DNA of 22,725 nucleotides, taken from the IMG/VR virus record IMGVR_UViG_3300036985_005253, positions 1-22,725 of that record; one strand, 5' to 3'. Source of the stretch: a virus. Below, one piece after another: positions 13,460-20,845 of the stretch (within the stretch, counting starts at the first letter, position 1; each line of letters begins with the position of its first letter). The notes under the pieces were generated by a model. It was not told where the DNA came from, did no database searches, and saw only the letters and a program-made list of their open reading frames with translations. The position numbers and the translations under genes were made by a program.

Positions 13460-13781
13460 GCAAAATATTTGCATAGCGTTTATGCAAAGACTGCAACAGT
13501 ATCACCCTGAGATATTTGATTTAATTTATCATATTAAAAATGAATCTGCGACAGGTCATGTCGCAGGAATTGGAATCAAAAAAGGCGTGCCCGACTATCA
13601 CCTTGCAATGGCAAGAGCTGGATACCACGGGTTGTATTTAGAAATTAAAAAACCTAAAGGGAAGTTGAGCAAAGACCAGTTAGAGTTTATACCCAAGCTG
13701 CGAGCGCAAGGGTATAAGGTTGATGTTTGTTATTCTTGGGTTGAGGCTGTTGATGCGTGTTTGTTGTATTATTCAGATTAG
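13443..13781 (+). CDS. VRR-NUC domain nuclease
   Basis: A 112-aa stand-alone VRR-NUC nuclease (PD-(D/E)xK superfamily). Motifs in order: HIKNES (residues about 30-35), GIKKGVPDYHL with the catalytic Asp, and GLYLEIKKPKGKLSKDQ with the E-x-K pair and following Gln, then a final helix-strand (LRAQGYKVDVCYSW). Family members cut branched or flapped DNA or act in repair. Here it would process replication or recombination intermediates. It overlaps the HTH gene by 17 bases and the convergent zinc-ribbon gene by 9. Confidence 0.88.
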   Translation: MRNYIEQNICIAFMQRLQQYHPEIFDLIYHIKNESATGHVAGIGIKKGVPDYHLAMARAGYHGLYLEIKKPKGKLSKDQLEFIPKLRAQGYKVDVCYSWVEAVDACLLYYSD

Positions 13782-14108
13782 TCCTTTTTGGGAATTTTCG
13801 GCGTAGTATTTAGCCTGTCCCTCTCTTACTTTTTCAGTGTTATTAGCGTAATATTTAGCTTTGTGTTTTTTTATTTTATCAGGGTTTTTTTTCCTGTATG
13901 TAGCTATTCTTTCGTTGTGTTTCTGTGGGTTTGAAACCCGACATTTTGCCATTTTTTCTTTTATTTTTTTATTGTTTTTAACGTAGTATATAGCATCAGA
14001 TTCTTTTTTACATTGTGTACACTGACCGCGAAAACCGTCTTTATTTTGTTTTGCCTTATTAAAATCATTCAAACTTTTTTCAACTTTACACTTACTACAT
14101 ATTTTCAT
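13773..14108 (-). CDS. Zinc-ribbon protein, HNH-endonuclease N-terminal part without HNH core
   Basis: A 111-aa very basic protein. Residues 4-7 (CSKC) and 30-33 (CTQC) form a zinc ribbon in the pattern MKxCxKCxxEKxLxxFxK...R..CxxCKKE, typical of the N-terminus of many phage HNH endonucleases. It is followed by repeated ~15-residue units starting YY or YR and containing KN, KKI and K (about 43-105), as in those enzymes. The HNH catalytic domain that should follow is absent; the protein ends QKGLI. It is either a truncated homing-type endonuclease or a reduced DNA-binding protein. It overlaps the helicase stop by 14 bases. Confidence 0.7.
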   Translation of the reverse strand: MKICSKCKVEKSLNDFNKAKQNKDGFRGQCTQCKKESDAIYYVKNNKKIKEKMAKCRVSNPQKHNERIATYRKKNPDKIKKHKAKYYANNTEKVREGQAKYYAENSQKGLI

Positions 14109-15834
14109 TCTTACTTACTCCAACAAAATTATAAAAATTCTTGCCTTGTTTTCTAAAAAATTCAATGTCGTGATTATTTAGTTTCGTATCTCTAAACATT
14201 CTGAATTGTTCACGTTCTTTTTCATTTGATACTCGCAAAAACAACCTGATGTTTTTATTAAAAATAGTCATAACAGTGACTACTTTGATCCTTGCGTCGC
14301 CTTTAAAATCATTGGCAATCTCTACCGTTAAGATTGGCTCTATTAAGTGCTTTTCGAAGTTGGCTTTAGTTTTTGCCGCTTCTTCTAAAGTTAACTTTTC
14401 ATTTGGATCTATCAATTCTTTTTTACAGCTCTGGCAATACCTGGCGCTAATATCATTTTCGTGCTCACATTCTTCACATGCTTTAAAGGTCCACTTGTAT
14501 GAGCAGCGCTGGTCTTTTTTTAATAACCCAAAGCACCGGCGGCCAAAATGGCTAGGGACAGGCCGCTCCTCTTGGTCTTGTACAATGTCGCCTGTGTCTT
14601 CCCACATAAAATATCCATTTTCATGGTAACCATAACCGGCATCGTTAGGGCGCATAGCAAACATATTTTCGTGGCTGCAATCAGGACACACTGCCGGTAT
14701 CTTTTCCGCTTCGTTAGGTGCTTTAGCTTTTATCTTAGGATCAAATGGATCGCCGTTGGGGAAATGCGTCGGGAAGTTATCTGCATAATCTAAAATTAAA
14801 CAGTATTCCTTGCCGGCTTCTAGTCTTAACCCTCGGCCTATTATTTGTTGCAATAGCCTGCTGGACTCTGTCCGGCGCAAAAGCGCGATGCAATCAACAT
14901 GCGGCCAGTCTATGCCAACAGTTAAGCAATCAACATTGACAATATACTTAATGTATTTTTGCTCAAACAGCTTCATTACGCGCTTGTTAGTTTTGATCTT
15001 GCTGTGCACAATACCTGAGATATGCTTTGGCAAGGACTCCATAATTTCTTCGGCATGTTGAATAGTTTGTGCAAATATAATTACGCCATTATAGCCTTGG
15101 GTTGTCCTCACAATGTCAGCGACAATATCTGACGTAAGCCGGCCCTGCCCGATAAAAGCCTCTTCAACACTGTGCTGATCAAACTTGCCTTTTTTATCGA
15201 GTATAAGACCGCTGGTTTCGTATTTAAGCGCGTTCTTGCCCAGCAGCGGCTTAGTCAAATAACCATTGGCTAATAGATCGTGCGCATACGCTTCGTATGT
15301 ACATTTATAAAAATAAGGCTGAAATGTATCCGCTACGAATGCATTTTGGTAATGAATGCCATAAATGTATCCCATCCCCATCCGGTAAGGTGTTGCCGTA
15401 AGGCCAATAATTCTTATTAATGGATTTTTGACTTTAAGATTTTCAATCAAAGTTCTAACTGTTTTGCTAATCAAATCACATTCATCTAAGATAATTGCTC
15501 CAAAAACGCCCAACTTATCAACACTGTTAAGTAATGACAATGGAGATCCAAAGATTACATCTTCTTTTAATGACTTCATGCCGGCACTTGCGCAAAACAC
15601 AGAGGCATTGTGTCCAGTTGCTTTGTATTTTTTAGTGTTTTGTATCACTAAGTCAGCGCTAGGAGCTGTGCACAATATTTTCTTTTTTGTTAATTGACAG
15701 AGTATAGTTGCCAGTTCTGCAACTACATGGCTCTTACCCCCGCCGGTAGGGATCACAATAACTTGGCTTTCAAGTGACATTTTTGCATGGGCTATTCCGG
15801 CATCTACTGCTTCTTTTTGATAATCTCTTAACAT
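14095..15834 (-). CDS. SF2 DEAD/DEAH-type helicase with C-terminal zinc ribbons
   Basis: A 579-aa protein from the ATG at 15834. An earlier TTG/GTG-type start would add a Cys-rich leader lying over the divergent promoter, so it is rejected. Motifs: Q-motif-like LRDYQKEAV (2-10), Walker A PTGGGKS (29-35), Walker B LDECD (116-120), TATP (146-149), motif V TVGIDWPHVD (305-314) and motif VI QIIGRGLR (330-337). The C-terminal ~200 residues hold cysteine pairs (C383/C386, C453/C456, C467/C470) forming zinc ribbons. It is an ATP-driven DNA helicase or annealing motor, probably for replication restart, recombination or origin opening, like UvsW-type phage helicases. It diverges from the AlpA-like gene. 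Confidence 0.88.
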   Translation of the reverse strand: MLRDYQKEAVDAGIAHAKMSLESQVIVIPTGGGKSHVVAELATILCQLTKKKILCTAPSADLVIQNTKKYKATGHNASVFCASAGMKSLKEDVIFGSPLSLLNSVDKLGVFGAIILDECDLISKTVRTLIENLKVKNPLIRIIGLTATPYRMGMGYIYGIHYQNAFVADTFQPYFYKCTYEAYAHDLLANGYLTKPLLGKNALKYETSGLILDKKGKFDQHSVEEAFIGQGRLTSDIVADIVRTTQGYNGVIIFAQTIQHAEEIMESLPKHISGIVHSKIKTNKRVMKLFEQKYIKYIVNVDCLTVGIDWPHVDCIALLRRTESSRLLQQIIGRGLRLEAGKEYCLILDYADNFPTHFPNGDPFDPKIKAKAPNEAEKIPAVCPDCSHENMFAMRPNDAGYGYHENGYFMWEDTGDIVQDQEERPVPSHFGRRCFGLLKKDQRCSYKWTFKACEECEHENDISARYCQSCKKELIDPNEKLTLEEAAKTKANFEKHLIEPILTVEIANDFKGDARIKVVTVMTIFNKNIRLFLRVSNEKEREQFRMFRDTKLNNHDIEFFRKQGKNFYNFVGVSKNENM

Positions 15835-15846
15835 TTTTATTTTTCT

Positions 15847-15875
15847 TTGTGATATGATGTTTAACACACTATAAC
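15847..15875 (+). promoter_or_regulatory. Sigma70-type promoter, rightward
   Basis: The -35 box is TTGTGA (15847-15852), matching 4 of 6. The spacer is 17 bases. The -10 box is TATAAC (15870-15875), matching 5 of 6. The predicted start is near 15882, only about 10 bases before the ATG at 15892, so the first gene would have almost no leader. Confidence 0.55.
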
Positions 15876-15891
15876 ACAACAGCGGACAATA

Positions 15892-16092
15892 ATGCACATT
15901 TTAACTTTAAAAGAAACGGCTCAGGAGTTAACTATTTCGAGGTCTACTTTGTATCTTCTGATCCGGAAAGGGGAAATCAAAACTGTCAATATAACAAGTA
16001 AGCGGGTGGGCGTTTTAAAGTCAGAAATTGAAAGATATTTAGTACAAATTAATAAACATTTATCTGGGGACGAGGGATATGAACCTATTTGA
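15892..16092 (+). CDS. AlpA/excisionase-like HTH regulator
   Basis: A 66-aa protein with the helix-turn-helix family 17 pattern: LTLKETAQELTISRSTLYLL (residues 4-23), IRKGEIKTVNI, then a strand and VLKSEIERYL. AlpA and excisionase-like proteins bind DNA to control transcription or recombination. There is no good ribosome binding site and the predicted leader is about 10 bases, so translation may be leaderless or weak. It overlaps the primase gene by 14 bases, suggesting control of the replication operon. Confidence 0.8.
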   Translation: MHILTLKETAQELTISRSTLYLLIRKGEIKTVNITSKRVGVLKSEIERYLVQINKHLSGDEGYEPI

Positions 16093-18178
16093 AACTAAAG
16101 GAATATTTCTAGTTCCAATTCCTAAAGTAAACGGTTTGCCAACAAAAGCTCCGATTGCTGCTGGATGGAATAAGCCACGCGCTAGAGATAATCGTAATGG
16201 ATATTCTGATAATCCAATAATTTATCAAGGGTGTGAGGACTGGAACTTTGGTATTTACCACGGGGCGAGTGGCACGATTGCGTTTGACATTGATGACATG
16301 GCAAAGACTTTAGAGATCTTTGATGATATCGGTGAGGATATTCGAGTATGGCTATCAGATCCAAATCGATTGGAAATTAAATCGCCATCGGCAAACAGAG
16401 GTAAATTACTTTTTAAAATGCCAATCGGTAATTACAAATTACATCAGTTAAGCGGTGTCTTTGAATTGCGCTGCGGTAACTGCCAAGACGTGATCTATGG
16501 AGAACATCCCGCCGGTGGCAATTATAGTGTCATAGGGGACATCACGAAGATACCGGATGTGCCTGAAATCTTGCTTAATATGGTGACAAACTGGGCAGAC
16601 TGGAAAAAGATTTTTACACCGGAAAAAACAACACCAAAAGCCACAGCAAAAAAAACAGGTGTTAGTGGGCAGGATGTGGCTTTATTTAATGCTCAGTATT
16701 CGGTTGCTGACATACTTTTGCGCAACGGCTATAAACAAAAAGGAAAACGATTTGAAAGACCAGGATCTGTCACGGGTGTTCCAGGTGTTATTTTATACGA
16801 CGATGGATTTATCTATTCTCACGGATCTGATGCCCTAAATAATGGACACACTCATGATGCTTTCAATTGTTACAAAATTCTTGAATGTGATGATGATTTT
16901 GCAAAAGCAATAAAATGGAATCACAAACCTGGTGATAGTAAGCAAGCAACAGCAGCAGTCACTGAGTATTTGACTCATGATCGGCCAGCACTAAGCTGGA
17001 CTTATCCACATCAAGATGAAAAAAGCAATCCACTAGCGACCACTGAAAATCTTATTTGGTTACTAGAACAGTACGGCATTGACTGCTACTACGATGAGAT
17101 ATTAAAAAAAATCTTTATAGTAACTCAAGACGATGTGATTAATGACATCAGCGACAACGGCAAACTTGAAACAATAAAGTCTTTAATATCTTTAAATAAC
17201 TTCCCGGACAAGATTCACACGCGGATAGCGGCTCTTTTAATGGGTAATTGCGTCAACCCTGTTTTGCAGTATCTAAAATCTAACAAATGGGATGGCATTA
17301 GCCGGATAAATAAATTTTGTGAGTCAGTTAAAGTAGATGCTGTAGATGCTGAATACAGAAACGATTTGATTAAGATGTGGTTAGTACAATGCGTCGCAGC
17401 TGCAGACTGCGCAAATTTGTCACCTATTATTGGGTGCTTAGCTAAGTTTGAATCTGTGCTGGTTTTTCAAGGTGACCAAGGCACAAAGAAAACTAGCTGG
17501 TTAAGCAGCATCGTTCCAAAAAATTATCAGAATTATATTTTAAATGGGATTATTTTAGATATTGCAGACAAAGACAGCCGAAAACACGCTTTAAGTGGCT
17601 GGATTGTCGAACTGGGTGAGCTTGACGGCACGTTTAGACGTTCAGACATAGCAAAGCTCAAAGCTTTTTTATCGAACGAGGTAGACGAAATTCGGATGCC
17701 TTACGCTGCTATGTCTTCACAGTTTAGACGACGCACGTCGTTCTTTGCATCAGTTAACGAATCTAAGTTTTTAAACGACGACACAGGCAATCGCAGATTT
17801 TTACCTTTGAAAGTGCTTTTGACAGATCCGGCTCATGGCGTTGATTTAAATCAATTGTGGGCAGAAGTATGGCAGTTATATTTAAACGGAGCAGAGTGGT
17901 GGCCTAGTGACGCTTTATTAGCTATGTTGGTGGTGCGTCACGAAGAACACTCGGCAATTAATAATATTGAAGACGCTGTTAGTGTTGTTTATGATCTTGA
18001 ACACAAACCGGTGTGGGGGAATGTTTCAACGTGCACCGAAATTTTAACATCAGCAGGGCGATCACAACCGACAAAAAATGATGTTAATATTTTGGCGGCA
18101 TTTTTAAGAAAATCTGGATTTGTTTACAAAGCGCAACATGGGAAACGCGGATTTTTGATAGATAAGCTCTTAAATTAA
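16079..18178 (+). CDS. Primase-helicase: Prim-Pol plus VirE-type ATPase
   Basis: A 699-aa fusion. The N-terminal ~170 residues form a bifunctional primase/polymerase domain: GWNKPRARDN (29-38), FGIYHGASGTIAFDIDD with the metal-binding DxD (71-73), then RLEIKSPSANRGKLLFK and GEHPAGGNYSVIG. The C-terminal ~300 residues match virulence-associated protein E (VirE/VapE), a superfamily 3-like ATPase: NKWDGISRI (402-410), Walker A GDQGTKKT (465-472), WIVELGEL (508-515), then FLSNEVDEIRMPYAAM and FFASVNESKFLNDDTGNRRF, which are very characteristic. It would prime and unwind DNA at the phage origin. GAGGG lies just before the ATG. A terminator follows at 18205-18243, and the iteron-like region lies directly downstream. 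Confidence 0.93.
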   Translation: MNLFETKGIFLVPIPKVNGLPTKAPIAAGWNKPRARDNRNGYSDNPIIYQGCEDWNFGIYHGASGTIAFDIDDMAKTLEIFDDIGEDIRVWLSDPNRLEIKSPSANRGKLLFKMPIGNYKLHQLSGVFELRCGNCQDVIYGEHPAGGNYSVIGDITKIPDVPEILLNMVTNWADWKKIFTPEKTTPKATAKKTGVSGQDVALFNAQYSVADILLRNGYKQKGKRFERPGSVTGVPGVILYDDGFIYSHGSDALNNGHTHDAFNCYKILECDDDFAKAIKWNHKPGDSKQATAAVTEYLTHDRPALSWTYPHQDEKSNPLATTENLIWLLEQYGIDCYYDEILKKIFIVTQDDVINDISDNGKLETIKSLISLNNFPDKIHTRIAALLMGNCVNPVLQYLKSNKWDGISRINKFCESVKVDAVDAEYRNDLIKMWLVQCVAAADCANLSPIIGCLAKFESVLVFQGDQGTKKTSWLSSIVPKNYQNYILNGIILDIADKDSRKHALSGWIVELGELDGTFRRSDIAKLKAFLSNEVDEIRMPYAAMSSQFRRRTSFFASVNESKFLNDDTGNRRFLPLKVLLTDPAHGVDLNQLWAEVWQLYLNGAEWWPSDALLAMLVVRHEEHSAINNIEDAVSVVYDLEHKPVWGNVSTCTEILTSAGRSQPTKNDVNILAAFLRKSGFVYKAQHGKRGFLIDKLLN

Positions 18179-18440
18179 AAAAGACGTGCACAGACATGCA
18201 CTTGGCCTCAGCCCATACACAGCATGGTCTGGGGCTTTTTTTTATGTGGTGCGCAAGCGCAACTATTTCTCTCTATACATATATAGGTATTATATGTACT
18301 ATGTACTAATATTATAAATAAAGTTTTATATAAAAAGACGTGCACCTTGTGCACCTAAAGAGCTACAGGCCACAAACACCAAGACTTAAGCTTGGGTGCA
18401 CAACTAAAAAGACGTGCACCTAGTTACGCACCTTGTGCAC
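18178..18440. other. Iteron-like repeat region, candidate replication origin
   Basis: Three exact copies of AAAAAGACGTGCAC (18178-18191, 18332-18345, 18406-18419). The palindrome GTGCAC occurs six times: 18186, 18340, 18349, 18396, 18414 and 18435 (start positions), plus near copies ATGCAC (18196) and ACGCAC (18426). An AT-rich stretch lies at about 18270-18335 (TATACATATATAGG and beyond), a possible unwinding element. The region follows the primase-helicase gene, a usual place for a phage origin. Alternatively the repeats are operators for the genes downstream. Confidence 0.5.
18205..18243 (+). terminator. Intrinsic terminator after the primase-helicase gene
   Basis: GCCTCAG (18205-18211) pairs with CTGGGGC (18229-18235) with one T-G pair; after one mismatch CCA pairs with TGG. 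The loop is TACACAGCA and eight T follow (18236-18243). It lies 26 bases after the stop codon. Confidence 0.88.
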
Positions 18441-18451
18441 CAAAGGACATC

Positions 18452-18607
18452 ATGACAAAAAAAGAATTGTGGGAAGATATTCAGAAAAATGATAAAAAAA
18501 CAACTGATTTTTTATTAGAGATTAAAGAAGCTTTTGGTAGATGCGAATTATTATATTATAATCGTGATAATGTTAATTACGGGGTTAAAAATGTCAGACG
18601 AGATTGA
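18452..18607 (+). CDS. Hypothetical small protein (51 aa)
   Basis: A 51-aa charged helical protein, MTKKELWEDIQKNDKKTTDF at its start. The ATG at 18452 is preceded by AAGGA at 6 bases. A longer form from TTG at 18392 would read through the GTGCAC repeats and is unlikely. The first gene after the candidate origin; it overlaps the next gene by 17 bases. No family recognised. Confidence 0.65.
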   Translation: MTKKELWEDIQKNDKKTTDFLLEIKEAFGRCELLYYNRDNVNYGVKNVRRD

Positions 18608-18788
18608 TTTAGCAAATGATCATGCTTATAAAATGCTACAGGTTGCTGTCAAAGCAGCCAGAGGTGTTTCAATTAACATAGACGGTAATGGATTCTGCTT
18701 TGCTTGCAACGAAGCAGTTACTGAACGCAATGGCATCATCCCCAGATTTTGCAACAAAGCTTGCGCTAAGGACTTTGAACATGGTTAG
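18591..18788 (+). CDS. DksA/TraR-like zinc-finger protein
   Basis: A 65-aa protein from the ATG at 18591 (GGGG 6 bases upstream). The N-terminal helix (MSDEIDLANDHAYKMLQ) is followed by a four-cysteine finger: CFAC (about residues 37-40) and CNKAC (about 57-61). The order is like TraR/DksA-type phage proteins, which have an N-terminal helix, then CxxC and a distal C-x3-C ending near the C-terminus. In that family the proteins bind RNA polymerase and shift promoter use. The short helical part leaves other C4-finger families possible. Confidence 0.6.
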   Translation: MSDEIDLANDHAYKMLQVAVKAARGVSINIDGNGFCFACNEAVTERNGIIPRFCNKACAKDFEHG

Positions 18789-18844
18789 AAATATAGTTAA
18801 TCCAAGCATGTTAAAAATTTAATTAAATAATATGAATAAAAGGC

Positions 18845-18872
18845 TATACATGTAGATCAAAAGGCGTATAAT
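18845..18872 (+). promoter_or_regulatory. Sigma70-type promoter, rightward
   Basis: The -35 box is TATACA (18845-18850), matching 4 of 6. The spacer is 16 bases. The -10 box is TATAAT (18867-18872), a perfect consensus. The predicted start is near 18879, about 38 bases before the ATG at 18917, in a 128-base gap between genes. Confidence 0.55.
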
Positions 18873-18880
18873 CTAATCAT

Positions 18881-18899
18881 GGTTTAAACAACTTAAACC
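18881..18899. promoter_or_regulatory. Inverted repeat in leader, candidate operator
   Basis: GGTTTAA (18881-18887), spacer ACAAC, TTAAACC (18893-18899), a perfect 7-bp inverted repeat at the predicted transcription start. CTTTTT follows, then the ribosome binding site AGGAG. The arrangement resembles the leader of the leftward gene at 13143. Confidence 0.45.
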
Positions 18900-18916
18900 C
18901 TTTTTAGGAGATAACA

Positions 18917-19300
18917 ATGACAATACGAGATATTTTAAATATGATTAAGTTAACCCCTGATGAATCAGCGTATGGACTTAGACGTGTTGATCCAAACTTT
19001 ATGCCCGCCGTCGGCCATGAAGTCCCCTTTTCATGGGATTGGGACAGAGAAAATGACTGTCCTAGTGATGACCTGTTATGCGGGGCATCATGTATAGGAG
19101 TTGATATTGCTGATATGATGATTTATTTTGATAATATGGACGAGAAAGAAGAACTAGGCGTTATTAAAAGAATAGCCTCAGCGCTAGAGCAAATTACAGA
19201 AAATAATTATTCTGGAGATCTTATTTTGGTAGCTGGAAACTTTAAAGGGTATGGCGATGACACTGGCGAGTTTTTAATCGATGGGATTAGATTGCTATGA
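18917..19300 (+). CDS. Hypothetical protein (127 aa)
   Basis: A 127-aa acidic protein, not recognised. It starts MTIRDILNMIKLTPDESAYG and has a Trp-rich acidic patch (FSWDWDRENDCP), then helices (EELGVIKRIASALEQI) and a final strand pair with glycine-rich turns (GNFKGYGDDTGEF). AGGAGATAACA gives a good ribosome binding site. It has its own promoter and overlaps the next gene by ATGA (19297-19300), so it starts the operon leading to the terminase genes. Confidence 0.75.
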   Translation: MTIRDILNMIKLTPDESAYGLRRVDPNFMPAVGHEVPFSWDWDRENDCPSDDLLCGASCIGVDIADMMIYFDNMDEKEELGVIKRIASALEQITENNYSGDLILVAGNFKGYGDDTGEFLIDGIRLL

Positions 19301-19479
19301 ATAACCCCACACCAGAAAAAGTAAAACAAGCCCGCAAAGACGCGGGATTAACTCAAACAGCAGCAGGAGCTGTGTTATACTCTACTTGCAGAGCTTGGCA
19401 AAAATGGGAAAAGGGTGAGGCGCGGATGCACCAGGCTATGTTTGAATTGTTTATGATTAAGGTAGAACAAAATGGCTGA
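19297..19479 (+). CDS. Small HTH protein
   Basis: A 60-aa protein with an XRE-like helix-turn-helix: KVKQARKDAGLTQTAAGAVL (residues about 8-27), then WQKWEKGEARM, the usual 'W-x-W-E-x-G' end of this type. Such small phage proteins resemble Cro-like or antitoxin-type DNA binders. It overlaps the gene before by 4 bases and the gene after by 8, in a regulatory block just before packaging genes. Confidence 0.75.
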   Translation: MNNPTPEKVKQARKDAGLTQTAAGAVLYSTCRAWQKWEKGEARMHQAMFELFMIKVEQNG

Positions 19480-20206
19480 TTTAAACGCTGAATTTAATGA
19501 TTTTGATTTTGATATGGAAGCGTTTGAGGATGAAACGGAAGCAAAGCCAACAACTTCAAAATTTGCGCGGGTAAAACGCTTTAAGCGCCCATCTTGCGTT
19601 AAGTACAAATACGCGCAAGAGCTTGTTAAAGCTATTGGAATCGTTGAAGAAGGCGAGCATATAAACGCCATTGTGTCGGGTAACTTTATTGCCGGGGATT
19701 TAATCGAAGCTTATTTATTTGATAACGACTTAATAGCGGAGGAAATAATAATCTCAACGCTGTCAATGAGCCGCGAAAACGTGGACAGCCTCAAAAACAT
19801 TCAAACGCACAGGCTTGATGGTATTATGGGGCTAATTATATCTGATTTCTTTTTTTCGCATGAAAGAAAGTCAGGTATTGAAGATATTGCTAACGAATTA
19901 GGCGACGGCCTATTTGCTTTAGCAGTCGCTGGAATACACACAAAAATAACTCTGATTAAAACAACTTGCGGACAGCACATCATAATCGGTGGATCTGCAA
20001 ATTTACGCAGTTCAATGAATATCGAGCAAATAACGATTGATAATTGCCCTGTCATTTACGCGTTTCATCGCGAATGGATGGCGGAGATTCTCAATAAATA
20101 TCAAGCAACACACAAAATGTTACGACGGGAAAATTTATGGCAACAGGTAGCGAAAGTCGGGGAACAAAAAAAGTTGGAAAGGGGAAATTCAGAACCCCAA
20201 AACTAA
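19472..20206 (+). CDS. PLD-like phage protein near terminase
   Basis: A 244-aa protein. The N-terminus is very acidic (FNDFDFDMEAFEDETEA, residues 8-24), followed by a basic stretch. Residues 156-181 hold HTKITLIK...GGSANLRSS, matching the phospholipase D-type signature HxK...GSxxN, followed by NIEQ, typical of a phage group in the PLD superfamily. The Asp usually found five residues after the Lys is replaced by Lys, and no second HxK motif is present, so activity would need dimerisation or may be lost. The superfamily includes nucleases as well as lipases; a nuclease or DNA-binding role is more plausible beside terminase genes. The function is not known. Confidence 0.7.
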   Translation: MADLNAEFNDFDFDMEAFEDETEAKPTTSKFARVKRFKRPSCVKYKYAQELVKAIGIVEEGEHINAIVSGNFIAGDLIEAYLFDNDLIAEEIIISTLSMSRENVDSLKNIQTHRLDGIMGLIISDFFFSHERKSGIEDIANELGDGLFALAVAGIHTKITLIKTTCGQHIIIGGSANLRSSMNIEQITIDNCPVIYAFHREWMAEILNKYQATHKMLRRENLWQQVAKVGEQKKLERGNSEPQN

Positions 20207-20328
20207 GCGATGCACAAAAACGAGGCAACGCGGCAGCAAGAACGGCAAACAGCAAAACTGGCCAAGCAAAAGCGGCATCAAGAGAACGTCGCATTGCCAG
20301 AAACTTAGCCAAGCCAATACCCTTCTAA
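20137..20328 (+). CDS. Small very basic protein (63 aa)
   Basis: A 63-aa protein rich in Lys, Arg, Ala and Gly (TKKVGKGKFRTPKLSDAQKR, then a helix with SRERRIARNLAKP). Its start lies 70 bases inside the 3' end of the PLD-like gene in another frame, which is unusual here. Support: GGGA upstream of the ATG, a frame open to a TAA one base before the terS start, and a protein-like composition. It could bind nucleic acid. A shorter form, or no gene at all, is possible. Confidence 0.55.
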   Translation: MATGSESRGTKKVGKGKFRTPKLSDAQKRGNAAARTANSKTGQAKAASRERRIARNLAKPIPF

Positions 20329-20329
20329 C

Positions 20330-20845
20330 ATGACAAAACCAGAAATTTGGGCAAAAGCGAAAGCCCTATTTGAAATAGGAAAATCATTGTCTGAGATTTA
20401 TTTACAGACTGGAATTGATCGATCTGCAATTAGCAGAAAGGCAAAAAAAGAAAGCTGGATAAAGGGAGAAATGCAACAGTTAATCGTTGATGCTGCAAGG
20501 GTTAAGGTTGAATTGTCAACACTTGAGCCGGTGCTGTTGTCAACTGTTGTAAAAGAGATAGACGAGCGCACAAAACATATTCAAATACTTAACAACATGA
20601 CGCTTAAAAATTTAGCTGTTATGAACAAAAAAGTAAATGAAGATTTTGAAATGGCAGAGCATAAGTTATTTCAAGAAACAGTTAATAAAGCAAGCGAACA
20701 ACTTTTAGGAAAAGAACCGCAAACAGTGATCAACAACACTAATGCACAGCAATCGGTATCGATGCCTAAGCTAGATTTGAATGTTTTAAACGATCAAGAA
20801 TTAGAAGACATGCGGGTTATGTTGGCTAAAACTGTAATTGAATAA
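20330..20845 (+). CDS. terS: Terminase small subunit
   Basis: A 171-aa protein. Residues about 1-45 form a helix-turn-helix of the terminase small subunit type (KALFEIGKSLSEIYLQTGID, then RSAISRKAKKESW), followed by long helices (about 55-130) for ring assembly and a C-terminal tail (LNDQELEDMRVMLAKTV) of the kind that contacts TerL. It recognises phage DNA for packaging. Its stop shares one base with the terL start (TAATG). The family call rests on fold pattern and position. Confidence 0.85.
   Translation: MTKPEIWAKAKALFEIGKSLSEIYLQTGIDRSAISRKAKKESWIKGEMQQLIVDAARVKVELSTLEPVLLSTVVKEIDERTKHIQILNNMTLKNLAVMNKKVNEDFEMAEHKLFQETVNKASEQLLGKEPQTVINNTNAQQSVSMPKLDLNVLNDQELEDMRVMLAKTVIE

Noticed and set aside
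15835-15897. Longer helicase start at 15897
   Set aside because: It would overlap the divergent AlpA-like gene and its promoter with a Cys-rich leader unlike helicase N-termini; ATG 15834 begins directly at LRDYQ.
18392-18451. Longer form of the 51-aa gene from TTG 18392
   Set aside because: It would translate the GTGCAC repeat region; ATG 18452 with AAGGA upstream is better supported.
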